Positions 42,237-51,357 of a stretch of 64,000 nucleotides of DNA are shown piece after piece. The DNA is from Hymenobacter sp. DG01 (GTDB lineage: Bacteria; Bacteroidota; Bacteroidia; Cytophagales; Hymenobacteraceae), in assembly GCF_006352025.1 (NCBI RefSeq), contig NZ_CP040936.1:4590001-4654000 (forward strand), written 5' to 3'. The position numbers and the translations under genes are program-made. Position 1 is the stretch's first letter. Every line of letters begins with the position of its first letter. The notes below the pieces were generated by a model. The model worked only from the letters and a program-made list of their open reading frames with translations, made no database searches and was not told the origin of the DNA.

Positions 42237-44459
42237 CTATTGTGCCGGCTTAATCAGGAGTACTTCGCCGGGCTTCACGGCAAAATCGGGCTTGCTGTTC
42301 CACTCCATAATCTGCTTAATAGTGACTTTGTACTTGCGGGAGATGCTGTACATCGTCTCGCCGGGTAGCACGGTATGCTGCACGCTGGCAGCAGAAGTCG
42401 GTGCGGGTGCCGGGACCGTGGGCCGGGGAGCCGCCGGTGCGGGCCGCGAGGGGAGGGCCGGGGTGGCCGGCTCGGCGGGCGTTGCGGCATCGTCTGGGGC
42501 CGTCAGCCGCAGCACCTGCCCGATACGCAGGGAAGGATTCTGGGGCAGATTGTTCCACAGTACAATGTCAGCGGGGCGCAGGCCAAAGCGGCGAGCCACC
42601 GAATACAGGTTTTCCTTGGGCTGCACGGTATGCAGGCCATTGGCCGGAATGGCCTCTGTTGGCGCGGCAGTCGGGGCAATTATGGTCGGCGGCACCGGCC
42701 GACTGGTAGCCGGTGCAGTTGCGGCTGCGGGAGCCTGGGGCTTAGTAGCGGGGGTAGGGGTAGGCGCGGCAACGGGCGCAGAAGTAGCGACTGGCCGCGT
42801 TGCGGGGGGTAGGGGTTGTTCGGCGGGCTCGGGCGCGGCCTGGCTTGCCGCCGGCTCATCGGCCACGGGGGCGGCCGTGGGCAAAGGCTTTCTGGGCGCT
42901 ACCGGGGTAGGGCGCTCCGGGCTGCTCGGGGTAACGACGGGGGTAGGGGGCAGGTTGTTGAGGTTTTCCGTGTGCTCGTCGGTGGCGCTGTCGGGCTGCA
43001 CAACGGTGCTGCTTTCCTCTTCCACGGCGTCTTCCAGAATCCGGGCCGAGCCAGCAGTGCGGCCCATATAAGGCTCGGCCTCGTCGGTCTTGCGTTTCTT
43101 TTCCGGCTGCTTGGTGGGCACTGCCGGGGCAGTGGCAGCCGGAGCGGCCTGAGCGGGCGCCGTTACCGGCTTCTCGAAAGCAGCCAAGGCCGTGGCATTG
43201 TTGCCATCGGCGTACTCTACGGGCACGTTTTTGGGGCGGGTGTGCTGCAGCCACAGCACCCGGCCCGGACGCAGTTCCTCGTTGCGGGGCATGCGGTTTT
43301 TGCTCCAGATGGCCTTGGCCCGCATGCCGTATTTCTGCGATACGGTGGCCACACTTTCGCCGGGGCGGGCTACGTGGTATTCTACGGCCGCTTTGTCGCG
43401 CTTCTTCTGCACGAAGTAGGGCTGGCCGGTTACGATGTTATCGAAAGCAAACAGGTCATTGTACTGCATGAACTTCCGCATCTTCAGGCCAGCCCGCTTA
43501 GCCAGGCTTTCCTTGGTGTCGCCGGGTAGGGCTATCAGGGCCCGCAGGCCGTTAACGCGCACGAAATCGGCGTTTTCGGGGTCAGCGGTGGGCTGGTTGA
43601 GCAGCTGGCCGGCGGTAGCGTTTTTCTGCTGGGCAGCCAGGGCCGTGAGCTGCAGCGGATCGGTGATGGGCACCAGCATAGTGTACACCCGGTCGGTGGG
43701 TACGGACGGGGCAAGCAGCCAGCGGTTATGCTTAGCTAGCTCCTCGGGGTTTTGCTGCAGGGCCTGGGCCATAATCGACAAAGGCTTGCCCGCCGGAGCC
43801 GGAAACTCCTGGAACAGCAGCGGCGGCCGCGTGTTCAACCCCACGGCCGGCTCAAAAGCCACTTTATGCGCCAGGAAGGTAAGAATATAGGGGTGAGTCT
43901 GCTCCGAGATTTCCACCTCCGTAGCGTCGGCATCCGTGGGTAGGGTGTAAGGCTTGGTGCCGGTAAGGCCCAGGTTGTAGCTAAGCAGACTATTGGCCCA
44001 GTTGCGCAGCACCTTGTTGTTGCGCAGCAGGTATTGCGCCGCCGCTTTCGAGGAAGCCACAATGTGCTTGCGCTCATCCACGGCATCGTTCATGAGCAGG
44101 CCAAAATCGGCGGCCGACTCGCGTTTGAACTGCCAGTAGCCCACGGCATCATGAATGCTTTGCGCGTCGCCCTGCAGGCCGCTTTCCTGCAAGGCCAGAA
44201 AGTGAAAGTCCAGAGGTAAGCCTTCCTGCTGAAATACCCGGTCAATAAGCGGGAAGTAGGCATCGGCCAGCACTACCCGCGCCTGAAAGGAAGCCGGGTG
44301 GCGGCGTAGGGCATCTACTTTTTGCTGAATGGCGTTGCGGCCCCCATCAGTCAGGCGCAGGCGCAGGCCCGCCAGACTCAGGTTTGTTGGCACCGGCACG
44401 GTTTGCGCGGTGGCCAGCAGTGGCAGCAGGAAAAAAAGCAGGAGTACAATTCGTCTCAT
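42237..44459 (-). CDS. MltD-like lytic transglycosylase with LysM repeats
   Basis: A 740-residue exported enzyme. After a signal peptide (MRRIVLLLFFLLPLLATAQ) comes an SLT domain with the catalytic-type Glu in LALQESGLQGDAQS, then GYWQFKRESAADFGL and SLLSYNLGL. The C-terminal half holds several LysM domains (YHVARPGESVATVSQKYGM; HTVQPKENLYSVARRFGL; HTVLPGETMYSISRKYKV) joined by long Ala/Pro/Thr linkers. It cleaves peptidoglycan glycan strands to anhydromuropeptides. The start at 44459 gives the signal peptide; upstream extension to 44579 is ignored. It forms an operon with the smaller LysM gene. Confidence 0.92.
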   Translation of the reverse strand: MRRIVLLLFFLLPLLATAQTVPVPTNLSLAGLRLRLTDGGRNAIQQKVDALRRHPASFQARVVLADAYFPLIDRVFQQEGLPLDFHFLALQESGLQGDAQSIHDAVGYWQFKRESAADFGLLMNDAVDERKHIVASSKAAAQYLLRNNKVLRNWANSLLSYNLGLTGTKPYTLPTDADATEVEISEQTHPYILTFLAHKVAFEPAVGLNTRPPLLFQEFPAPAGKPLSIMAQALQQNPEELAKHNRWLLAPSVPTDRVYTMLVPITDPLQLTALAAQQKNATAGQLLNQPTADPENADFVRVNGLRALIALPGDTKESLAKRAGLKMRKFMQYNDLFAFDNIVTGQPYFVQKKRDKAAVEYHVARPGESVATVSQKYGMRAKAIWSKNRMPRNEELRPGRVLWLQHTRPKNVPVEYADGNNATALAAFEKPVTAPAQAAPAATAPAVPTKQPEKKRKTDEAEPYMGRTAGSARILEDAVEEESSTVVQPDSATDEHTENLNNLPPTPVVTPSSPERPTPVAPRKPLPTAAPVADEPAASQAAPEPAEQPLPPATRPVATSAPVAAPTPTPATKPQAPAAATAPATSRPVPPTIIAPTAAPTEAIPANGLHTVQPKENLYSVARRFGLRPADIVLWNNLPQNPSLRIGQVLRLTAPDDAATPAEPATPALPSRPAPAAPRPTVPAPAPTSAASVQHTVLPGETMYSISRKYKVTIKQIMEWNSKPDFAVKPGEVLLIKPAQ

Positions 44460-44689
44460 ATACAGGCAAGCAAAGGGCAGGGCCGCCCTCGTATGCGCTG
44501 CCGGCCCTGTCAGCCTACAAAGTAGAGGAAAAATCGGGTGCCGAGGGGCCTCTCCGGCGCAAATCCAACAGAATGGCAAAATACTACTCAGTGGCGGCCC
44601 CTGACTACTGCACCGTTTCCTACCCCCCGGAAACGCGCAAGGCCCCCACTAGAAGCAGGAGCCTTGGGCTGGCTGAGTGGGGTAGGGCG

Positions 44690-47671
44690 CTACATGCCCC
44701 CGCCGGGAGGAGGTCCCCCGAACCCGCCGGGCCGCTGTCCGCCGGGGCGCTGTCCGTCTGGGCGGGGGCCACCGGGGCCGGGCAGGGCATCGGGGCGGCC
44801 CGAGCCGCCGAAGCTACGAATGTTGTAAGTGAACATCAGCATGAAGTAGCGCTGCAGAATGTTGGTTTGAATGTCCTCGGTGTAAGCGGCCGTGATGTTC
44901 CGCTGGATGCTGTTGTTCTGGCCCAGCAAATCAAAGGCGAACAGCTTGACTTCGGCCTGCTGCTTCTGGCCCAGCTTTTTGCCCACGGAGGCGTTCCAGA
45001 GCACAAAGTTTCGGTTGTAGCCGGCCGAAAGGCCCGTAAACAGCTGGTGGTTCACATCTGACTGAACCGTAATGCCCTTAACCACAATCCAGTTGAAGCG
45101 CAGACTGGTGTTCTGGCGGAAAAAGCGGCTGTTGAGCTGCTGGCGCAGGGTGTTGCGCACGTAGCTCTGGCTGGAGTTAGACGAGAGCGTAAAGTCCAGC
45201 TCGGGGCTGATGTTGCTGCTCAGCACCACGCCCAGCCCCACGTTGGGCGTGCGGCTGTAGTTCAGTTCCCCAAACACCAGGCCTGGCGTTTGGGAATAGG
45301 TAGCGTTGGCATTCAGGTTGAGGTTGGACTTGATAAAGGCCAGCGGCAGGCTGTAGTTGATAAAGGAGCGCAGCGAGTACTGCTGGTTGAGGTTGACGGG
45401 CCGCGTGAGCTGCCCCCCGGCCGGAATGACTACCCCACCCACGACCAAGGGCTCGGCGCCAGCATAAATCGTGTTGTTGGTGATGTAGTTATCGATGTAG
45501 GAGCCCCCCAGCAAAGCAAAAAACGACGTTGATTTCTCGGGCACTGCGGAGGAGTAGCGCACAAACAGGTTGTGGCGGTTTTCCTGGCGCAGGTTGGGGT
45601 TGCCGGTGGTCAGCTGCAGCGGATTGGAGTTGTTGACTACCTCCTGCAGCTGGCTGATGCTGGGCGGGTTGGTGTTCATGCGGTAATTCACCCGCAGGTT
45701 CTGCTGCTTCGAGAAGTTGTAGCGCAGCTGGGCGTTGGGCAGCACGTTCAGGAAGGTGCGGTTGGTGGTGCCGGGGCGCGGAAACTCCTGGTCGCTGCGA
45801 AGCTGGGCGCTCTGCACGGCCGCACCCACTGCCCACTGGAAGTCCTTGGTCTGGAAGCGGTAGGTAACCTCGCCGGTGTTGGTGAGGTAGCGGCTCCGGA
45901 ACACGTTGCTCAGCGTGTCGTTCAGGATGGAGTAGCGCTGCTCGCCGGGCGAGAAGTTGTAGGTTTTCTTGTCGGAGTCGTTGGGGGTGTAGGAAATGGA
46001 GTAGCCCAGCTGCAGAATGCTGTTCTGGCCCAGCGGCTCGGTGTAGTTAGCGTTGCCGGTCCAGGCCCAGCCCGTCTGCTCCAGCTCCGAGAACTGGTTA
46101 AGCGTAGTGGTGCGCAGCGTGTCGCGGCGCCGGAAGGCCGTGTTGGAGAGCAGGTTGTTGTCGCCGTCCTTGGTGTTGTAGCTCGTGTTCAGGCCCAGCG
46201 AAAAGGTACGGCCGCGGCGCTGAAACCGGTGGCGGTACAGCAGCTGATTGGTGGCCGTAACCCCGGTCAGGGCCGAGCGGTAGTTGCTGTTGTTGGTGCC
46301 CTGGTCGGTGCCCGCCTCAGTGCCGGTTGCTTCAAAAGTGCGGCCATCGAGCAGGCTGGTACCGGTGTTGCGCTGCACCGAAAGGCTGGGCCGCCACAGC
46401 AAGGAGTTCAAGGAGTCGAACTTGTGGTCGAGGCGCAGGTTGAAGCGGTTGTTGATATTGCGGCTGCTGGCCAGGGAGTTTTCGTTGTAGCGCAAGTCTT
46501 GGGTCTGGCCCGCGGGCGCCACGTAGCGGCGCAGCAGGTTGGTGCGGCTGGTGTTGTCGCTGAGGTTGAAAAAGTAGCTGCCCTGCACTTCGGTTTTCGT
46601 GCCCCAGGTGTCGGAGTAGTTCAGGCCCAGGGCGTTGGTTTTCGAGATGCCGCTCTGCTGGCTGACCAGGAAGTCGCCGGCATTATTGCCGCCACCACCT
46701 CCGCCGCCACCCGGACCGCCCCCGCCGCCCACGCGGCCGCCGCCCTGGCCCCGCTGGCCCTGGCCGCCCCCGCCGCCCTGGCGGGAGGAGCCCACTACCC
46801 CCAGCAGGTCTTCCGTGCCGAAGTTCTGCTCATTCACGTTGTTGCTCTGGGCCACCACCGAGAGGCGCTGCTTGCCCTTAAACTGGTTGAGGTTGCCACT
46901 CACGCGGTACCGGTCGTCCTGGGGGCCGTAGCCGGCCAGCACCCGCCCGAACGTGCCGTTGCGGAAGCTGGGTTTGGTTACGATGTTGATGGTTTTCTGC
47001 TGGTTTCCGTCGTCGAAGCCTGTGAACTGGGCCTGATCCGAGGCCCGGTCGTACACCTGAATCTTGTCGATAACCTCGGCCGGAATGTTCTTGAGCACGG
47101 CATCTGGGTCATTCCCGAAAAACTCTTTGCCATCTACCAGCACCCGCTGCACCTGCTCGCCCTGGGCCTGCACCCGGCCCGAGGCGGGGTCCACTGTTAC
47201 GCCCGGCATTTTGGTAATCAGGTCCTGGGCGTTGGCATCGGGGTTGGTTTTGAAGGAGCCCGCGTTGAACTGGGCCGTGTCGCCTTTTTGCACGGCTGCC
47301 GCGGCCCGGCCTACTACTTCCACGCCCTTCAGGGCAATGCCCCCGCCGGCCTGCAGCCCGAGCGTGCCCAGGGCCAGGGGCTGCCCGGCCCCTACCTCCA
47401 CCGTGCGGCGCAGGTTCTGGTAGCCCAGAAAAGAAACCGTCAGCACGTAGCGGCCCGGCCCTACCCCCGGTACCACGAAGGAACCATCGGCCTCCACGGC
47501 GGCCCCGCGCCGGGTGGAGTCGGGGAGTTGGGTTAGCAGCACGTTGGCCCCAATGAGCGGCGACTGGTCTTTACTATCCACTACCCGCCCGCTGACGGTA
47601 GTAGTCTGGGCCTGGGTTAGGCCAGTAAGGGCGGATAGGAGCAGCAGCAGAAGTAGGAATCGTTTTAGCAT
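44690..47671 (-). CDS. TonB-receptor-like outer-membrane beta-barrel protein, Gly-rich
   Basis: A 993-residue protein: signal peptide (MLKRFLLLLLLLSALTGLTQ), carboxypeptidase-regulatory-like domain (TVSGRVVDSKDQSPLIGANV), then a plug-like region (ITKMPGVTVDPASGRVQAQG, VQRVLVDGKEFFGNDPDAVL) and a large barrel of the OMP_b-brl_3 type. A glycine-rich insert (QGGGGGQGQRGQGGGRVGG) sits within the barrel near residue 310, and the C-terminus is a proline/glycine tail (RPGGFGGPPPGGGM) instead of a terminal aromatic. This subgroup lacks some TonB-receptor features and its cargo is unknown. No SusD gene follows. Confidence 0.88.
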   Translation of the reverse strand: MLKRFLLLLLLLSALTGLTQAQTTTVSGRVVDSKDQSPLIGANVLLTQLPDSTRRGAAVEADGSFVVPGVGPGRYVLTVSFLGYQNLRRTVEVGAGQPLALGTLGLQAGGGIALKGVEVVGRAAAAVQKGDTAQFNAGSFKTNPDANAQDLITKMPGVTVDPASGRVQAQGEQVQRVLVDGKEFFGNDPDAVLKNIPAEVIDKIQVYDRASDQAQFTGFDDGNQQKTINIVTKPSFRNGTFGRVLAGYGPQDDRYRVSGNLNQFKGKQRLSVVAQSNNVNEQNFGTEDLLGVVGSSRQGGGGGQGQRGQGGGRVGGGGGPGGGGGGGGNNAGDFLVSQQSGISKTNALGLNYSDTWGTKTEVQGSYFFNLSDNTSRTNLLRRYVAPAGQTQDLRYNENSLASSRNINNRFNLRLDHKFDSLNSLLWRPSLSVQRNTGTSLLDGRTFEATGTEAGTDQGTNNSNYRSALTGVTATNQLLYRHRFQRRGRTFSLGLNTSYNTKDGDNNLLSNTAFRRRDTLRTTTLNQFSELEQTGWAWTGNANYTEPLGQNSILQLGYSISYTPNDSDKKTYNFSPGEQRYSILNDTLSNVFRSRYLTNTGEVTYRFQTKDFQWAVGAAVQSAQLRSDQEFPRPGTTNRTFLNVLPNAQLRYNFSKQQNLRVNYRMNTNPPSISQLQEVVNNSNPLQLTTGNPNLRQENRHNLFVRYSSAVPEKSTSFFALLGGSYIDNYITNNTIYAGAEPLVVGGVVIPAGGQLTRPVNLNQQYSLRSFINYSLPLAFIKSNLNLNANATYSQTPGLVFGELNYSRTPNVGLGVVLSSNISPELDFTLSSNSSQSYVRNTLRQQLNSRFFRQNTSLRFNWIVVKGITVQSDVNHQLFTGLSAGYNRNFVLWNASVGKKLGQKQQAEVKLFAFDLLGQNNSIQRNITAAYTEDIQTNILQRYFMLMFTYNIRSFGGSGRPDALPGPGGPRPDGQRPGGQRPGGFGGPPPGGGM

Positions 47672-47843
47672 CAGGCGGCGAGAGTAAGTCACTAGCCGGG
47701 ATAGACGCAAAATCTTCCTAATCGTTTAGCCGCAGGTTCCTGCCTGCCGGCTTGTTCTGCCAGATTATTGCCCTGGAGGTTGGGAATCAACAAATTATTT
47801 TCCTTCCCATTCCGGGCCAAGCGGGGCCGACAGCGGGGTGACC

Positions 47844-48485
47844 TTACTTTTTGCGCACCAGCAGCAGCCCGTCGCGCAGGGGCAGCAACACGTTTTCTAC
47901 CCGCTCATCGGCTTTCACCTTATCATTGAAGGCGCGCACGGCGTGGGTATCCTTATCGGAAGCTTTGACGGGGTAGGAATCCAGCACCTTGCCGCCCCAC
48001 AGTACGTTATCAATCAGCAGAAACCCGCCCGGCCGCACCCGGGGCAGCACCAGCTCGTAGTACGTGTCGTTGTTGATTTTATCGGCGTCGATGAACACCA
48101 AGTCCCAGGTCTCGGCCAGGGTCGGCAGCAGCTGGCGGGCGTCGCCGATGTGCAGCTGAATCTGCTGCTCCCGGCCCGCTTCGCGCAGGTAGCGCCGGAT
48201 GCGGTCCTCCAGCTCCGGGTTTTGCTCCAGGGTGTGCAGCACGCCATCGGGGGCCAGCCCTTCGGCCAGGCACAGGGCCGAGTAGCCCGTGAACGTACCC
48301 AGCTCCAGTATGCGCCGGGGCCGCACCATGTGGCTGAGCATGCTCAGGAGCCGGCCCTGGGCATGCCCCGAGAGCATACGGGCGTGCAGCAGCTGCACAT
48401 GCGTTTCGCGGTTGAGGCGGGCCAACAGCGGGCTTTCGGGGGTAGTGTGGCGGTCGGCGTAGAGTTGGGCTTCGTCGGGAATCAC
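47844..48485 (-). CDS. SAM-dependent O-methyltransferase (family 3)
   Basis: A 213-residue methyltransferase of the catechol/caffeoyl-CoA type. ILELGTFTGYSALCLAEGL binds SAM, FIDADKINNDTYYE holds the metal-binding acidic residues, and LIDNVLWGGKVLD is the typical strand after them. Bacterial relatives methylate small phenols or act on tRNA (TrmR). Translation appears to start at GTG (48483-48485), which lies at the edge of a CGGATT repeat; no ATG is available upstream in frame before the sequence loses homology. The repeat may have replaced the original start. Confidence 0.88.
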   Translation of the reverse strand: MIPDEAQLYADRHTTPESPLLARLNRETHVQLLHARMLSGHAQGRLLSMLSHMVRPRRILELGTFTGYSALCLAEGLAPDGVLHTLEQNPELEDRIRRYLREAGREQQIQLHIGDARQLLPTLAETWDLVFIDADKINNDTYYELVLPRVRPGGFLLIDNVLWGGKVLDSYPVKASDKDTHAVRAFNDKVKADERVENVLLPLRDGLLLVRKK

Positions 48486-48518
48486 GGATTTAGACGGATT
48501 TATCGGATTGCACGGATT
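48485..48518. repeat. Four CGGATT units with 9-10 base spacing
   Basis: CGGATT occurs at 48485, 48495, 48504 and 48513, and is followed by a short inverted match (cacggatttcgtg). It begins at the methyltransferase start codon. Confidence 0.75.
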
Positions 48519-48613
48519 TCGTGCAGGAAAACCTGTGCTTCCGACGCGGGTTGAATCTAGGCTGAGTCAGTGGAGTTCAATACCCCAGATTCTTACTGCG
48601 TCGGAAGGACAGC

Positions 48614-49051
48614 TCATGGAGCGGGCACCAGCCGGAACTTCCAGACCAAAAAGCCGGACTTGCCGGGCTCGTACACGGCGCTGGTTACCTGGTAGAGGCC
48701 TTCGTAGCGGTAGCCGCTGGCAGTTTCATCGTTGATTTTGCGGAAGACGCGCACGGGCTGACCAGTTTCCAGGCTACGGCGCAGCATCAGGTTTCGGCCC
48801 GTCATTTCCTGGTTAGTAACCTGCCGACCGGTGCGCGGGTCGCGGCCCCCGCTGCCGGAGTAGATGATATCTTCGTCCCGAAAGTCATCATCCTCGTACT
48901 GGTCGGCCAGAATGATAGAGTCGGCTCCTTCCAGCTCGCTGCCACTCACCCCGGCCCGGGTGGGCCGGTGCAGCCCCGCCCGGCTCAGCGCCAGCCGGTT
49001 TGCCAGCACGTCGCCGGGCCGGTAGTAGCTAATGTGACCGAAAACCGGCAT
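48614..49051 (-). CDS. Solo SRA (YDG) domain protein
   Basis: A 145-residue protein that is little more than one SRA domain: FGHISYYRPGDVLANRLAL, AGLHRPTRAGVSGSELEG, ADSIILADQYEDDDFRDEDI, IYSGSGGRDPRTG and QVTNQEMTGRNLMLRR. Family knowledge: SRA domains flip out 5-methylcytosine or 5-hydroxymethylcytosine and read modified DNA. No catalytic domain is attached. It follows the SRA-HNH gene by 71 bases on the same strand, so it may help or modulate that nuclease. The start at 49051 begins the domain directly. No methyltransferase is nearby. Confidence 0.85.
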   Translation of the reverse strand: MPVFGHISYYRPGDVLANRLALSRAGLHRPTRAGVSGSELEGADSIILADQYEDDDFRDEDIIYSGSGGRDPRTGRQVTNQEMTGRNLMLRRSLETGQPVRVFRKINDETASGYRYEGLYQVTSAVYEPGKSGFLVWKFRLVPAP

Positions 49052-49122
49052 TTGAGTAGGGTGCGGGGGTAGGAGGAGGTTAGAAACAAGTACCACAGGG
49101 AGTTGCCATATCCAGAGGTAAG

Positions 49123-50016
49123 TTATTTACGCTTCTTGCCCGTAGCCTGATAGATGTTGTTCCGGTGATAACGTGCCCATTCTACCCTTACGCGATGAGC
49201 TGGGTTGAGCTGTAAGGTACCCGGCAGACCTTGTATGTTAAAATGATCATCCAGAGTCCAAGCCCCCATGTCTAAGAGTACATGATGGTTAGGACATAAG
49301 CAAAGCAGATTATCAAGTGTATCAGGACCATGATGTGGGGCACCTAATGGCTGAAGGTGAGCAGCTTCCGCGTACGGCCGCACTTGATTTGCCAATCGTT
49401 GCAGACATACCTGACAGTGAAAGTCATATAGTTGCTTTACCTGCTGCATCAAGCGCGTGTCACGTACCAATCGATTAACATTACTGGCAATGCGTGGTGT
49501 TGGCTGATACACAACGGATGGCTCCTGAAGGTCAGCGTGATTTGTTGCAGTAGGAACAATATCGGAAAGCTGCTCCAACAAAAACCGCCAGATCATGAAA
49601 CCAGAGCGCCCTCGCTCATAGGAGCAACTGGCCACAACGTAAAGTACGGCATACTGATAATACCAGGAGGAACGAATTCTGGCTGGGCGAATCTGGCGGA
49701 TTACTCGAACAGGAGTTTGTTGCTCAAAGCTGCGGTGTAAAGCCAGATTACCACCCGTCAATGTTTGATCCGCAACCTGCGTTCCCTCCAAGTTTCCACC
49801 TTCACCAGTGTATAAGATGGTAGCACCCGCATCCCAATCATCCTCATAGCCTCCGGATAGCACTATAGCCTCAGCCGGAAAACCATTCAAGGACGAAATT
49901 CCTTTTATCCAGTCACGATGAAGCCCAGCCGCTTGTACCTCGCGTCGGTTCATAAACTCATGACCCGGAGCAATAGAGGGCAATGCACCTAGATGTACTG
50001 GATTTGGACGAGGCAT
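49123..50016 (-). CDS. SRA-HNH modification-dependent endonuclease
   Basis: A 297-residue protein with an N-terminal SRA domain (GLHRDWIKGISSLNGFPAEA, IVLSGGYEDDWDAGATILYT, QVADQTLTGGNLALHRS) and a C-terminal HNH nuclease: zinc-binding CQVC at 201-204, EAAH at 217-220, Asn236 and CPNHH at 241-245. Family knowledge: SRA-HNH enzymes cut DNA carrying 5-methyl- or 5-hydroxymethylcytosine, a type IV-like defence. The coding sequence is clearly more A+T-rich than its neighbours, hinting at recent transfer. It begins 9 bases after the M16 peptidase stop, so it probably uses that promoter, and the solo SRA gene follows. Confidence 0.9.
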   Translation of the reverse strand: MPRPNPVHLGALPSIAPGHEFMNRREVQAAGLHRDWIKGISSLNGFPAEAIVLSGGYEDDWDAGATILYTGEGGNLEGTQVADQTLTGGNLALHRSFEQQTPVRVIRQIRPARIRSSWYYQYAVLYVVASCSYERGRSGFMIWRFLLEQLSDIVPTATNHADLQEPSVVYQPTPRIASNVNRLVRDTRLMQQVKQLYDFHCQVCLQRLANQVRPYAEAAHLQPLGAPHHGPDTLDNLLCLCPNHHVLLDMGAWTLDDHFNIQGLPGTLQLNPAHRVRVEWARYHRNNIYQATGKKRK

Positions 50017-50025
50017 ACTTTACCG

Positions 50026-51258
50026 CTACTCTGGCACGTACTGGAGCACGCTCAGGTTGTCTTCGCAGAGAATATCGTTGGCCAGTTCCAGCAGCTCCGA
50101 CGATGTGATGCGGTGCACCTGGTCGAAGATTTCGTTGATGCTTTCTACCCGGCCCAGATCGAGGGTGCGGTTACCAAGCAGCTGCATGAAGCCTCCGTTG
50201 CTTTCCTCCGCCATAGCCAGTTGGCCCATTAACTGGGCCTTCGCCTTGTGCAGCTGGGAGGTGCTTAGGGCCTGCTCCCGCAGGCGCTTCAGCTCCTTCT
50301 GCACTAGAGAAATCGTGCGGTTTACCTGCTTCTTCTCAGTTCCGAAGTAAATGCCGAATAGCCCGGTATCGGTGTATGGCGAATAACTGGAATCGATGGT
50401 GTACACCAAACCGTATTTCTCGCGCACAGCCAGGTTGAGGCGTGAGTTCATGCCGGGGCCGCCCAGCAGGTTGTTGAGCAGAATAAATGGAATTCGCCGC
50501 TCATCGTGCGTGGAATAGGCGGGGCCGCCAATCAGGCAGTGGGCCTGGGTAATGGGTTTGCGCTCAATGCGCTCCAGGCGCTGGTAGCCGCTAAACGGTA
50601 CCCGTGGCCGCTCGCCCAGCTGGGCCGGCACCGGAGCCAGAAACTTGTCGGCCAGGCGCTTTACTTCCTTGAAGGGCAGGTTGCTGACGGAGCTGAACAC
50701 CAGCCGGTCGGTGCGTACGTTTTCCTGCAGAAACTGCCGGAAATCGGCCTGCTGGAAGCCCGAAACACTTTCGCGGGTGCCCAGGATGTTGTGGCCCAGG
50801 GTGTGGCGGGCAAATACCACGTCGTCGAAGTCGTCGATGATGGCGTCCTCGGGCGCATCGTGGTACATGGCCATTTCCTCCAGAATCACGCCGCGCTCCT
50901 TCTCAATTTCCTTCTCGGGAAACACCGAATGGAACGTGAGGTCCGTGAGCAGCTCGAAGGCCCGCTCGAAGTGGGTGCTGAGCAGGGAGGCGTAAAAGCA
51001 GATTTTCTCCTTGGTAGTATAAGCGTTCAGCTCGCCGCCCACAGTTTCGAGGCGGTTGAGAATGTGGAAGCTCTTGCGCTTTTCGGTGCCTTTGAAGGCC
51101 ATGTGCTCCCAGAAGTGCGCCAGCCCCAGCTGGTGAGGCTTTTCGTCGCGGGAGCCAATATCCAGCAGGAAGCCGCAGTGCGCGATTTTGGTGTGCAGAA
51201 CTTGTTTATGCAGAACCCGGATGCCGTTAGGCAACTCGTACAGGTCGTAATCAGACAT
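50026..51258 (-). CDS. M16 family zinc peptidase
   Basis: A 410-residue insulinase-type peptidase. The inverted zinc motif is HFWEHMAFKGT (HxxEH), with the third ligand Glu in the following helix region; IGGPAYSTHDERRIPFILLN and LNNLLGGPGMNSRLNLAVRE are standard for the C-terminal half. Relatives degrade or process peptides, as in mitochondrial processing peptidase. It is a single-length (two-domain) form that would dimerise. The start at 51258 (MSDYDLYELPNGIRVLH) matches family N-termini, though ATG 51327, only 12 bases after the promoter element, is also possible. The SRA genes follow in the same direction. Confidence 0.9.
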   Translation of the reverse strand: MSDYDLYELPNGIRVLHKQVLHTKIAHCGFLLDIGSRDEKPHQLGLAHFWEHMAFKGTEKRKSFHILNRLETVGGELNAYTTKEKICFYASLLSTHFERAFELLTDLTFHSVFPEKEIEKERGVILEEMAMYHDAPEDAIIDDFDDVVFARHTLGHNILGTRESVSGFQQADFRQFLQENVRTDRLVFSSVSNLPFKEVKRLADKFLAPVPAQLGERPRVPFSGYQRLERIERKPITQAHCLIGGPAYSTHDERRIPFILLNNLLGGPGMNSRLNLAVREKYGLVYTIDSSYSPYTDTGLFGIYFGTEKKQVNRTISLVQKELKRLREQALSTSQLHKAKAQLMGQLAMAEESNGGFMQLLGNRTLDLGRVESINEIFDQVHRITSSELLELANDILCEDNLSVLQYVPE

Positions 51259-51338
51259 TTGATGGGGTCTTGGATAGGTTCGGAGCTGGAATATATCAGT
51301 CCCGGCCCTGTATAACCACGCAGCCATGCGCGTGGTTG

Positions 51339-51346
51339 CAAAGGTA
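51339..51346 (-). promoter_or_regulatory. -7 promoter element of the M16-SRA operon
   Basis: TACCTTTG on the minus strand, 12 bases before ATG 51327 and 81 before ATG 51258. Confidence 0.55.
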
Positions 51347-51357
51347 CGCGAAGGGGA

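Noticed and set aside
45572..47536. A 654-codon open frame antisense to the receptor-like barrel gene
   Set aside because: Composition is a low-complexity mirror of the real gene, with no domain or signal peptide.
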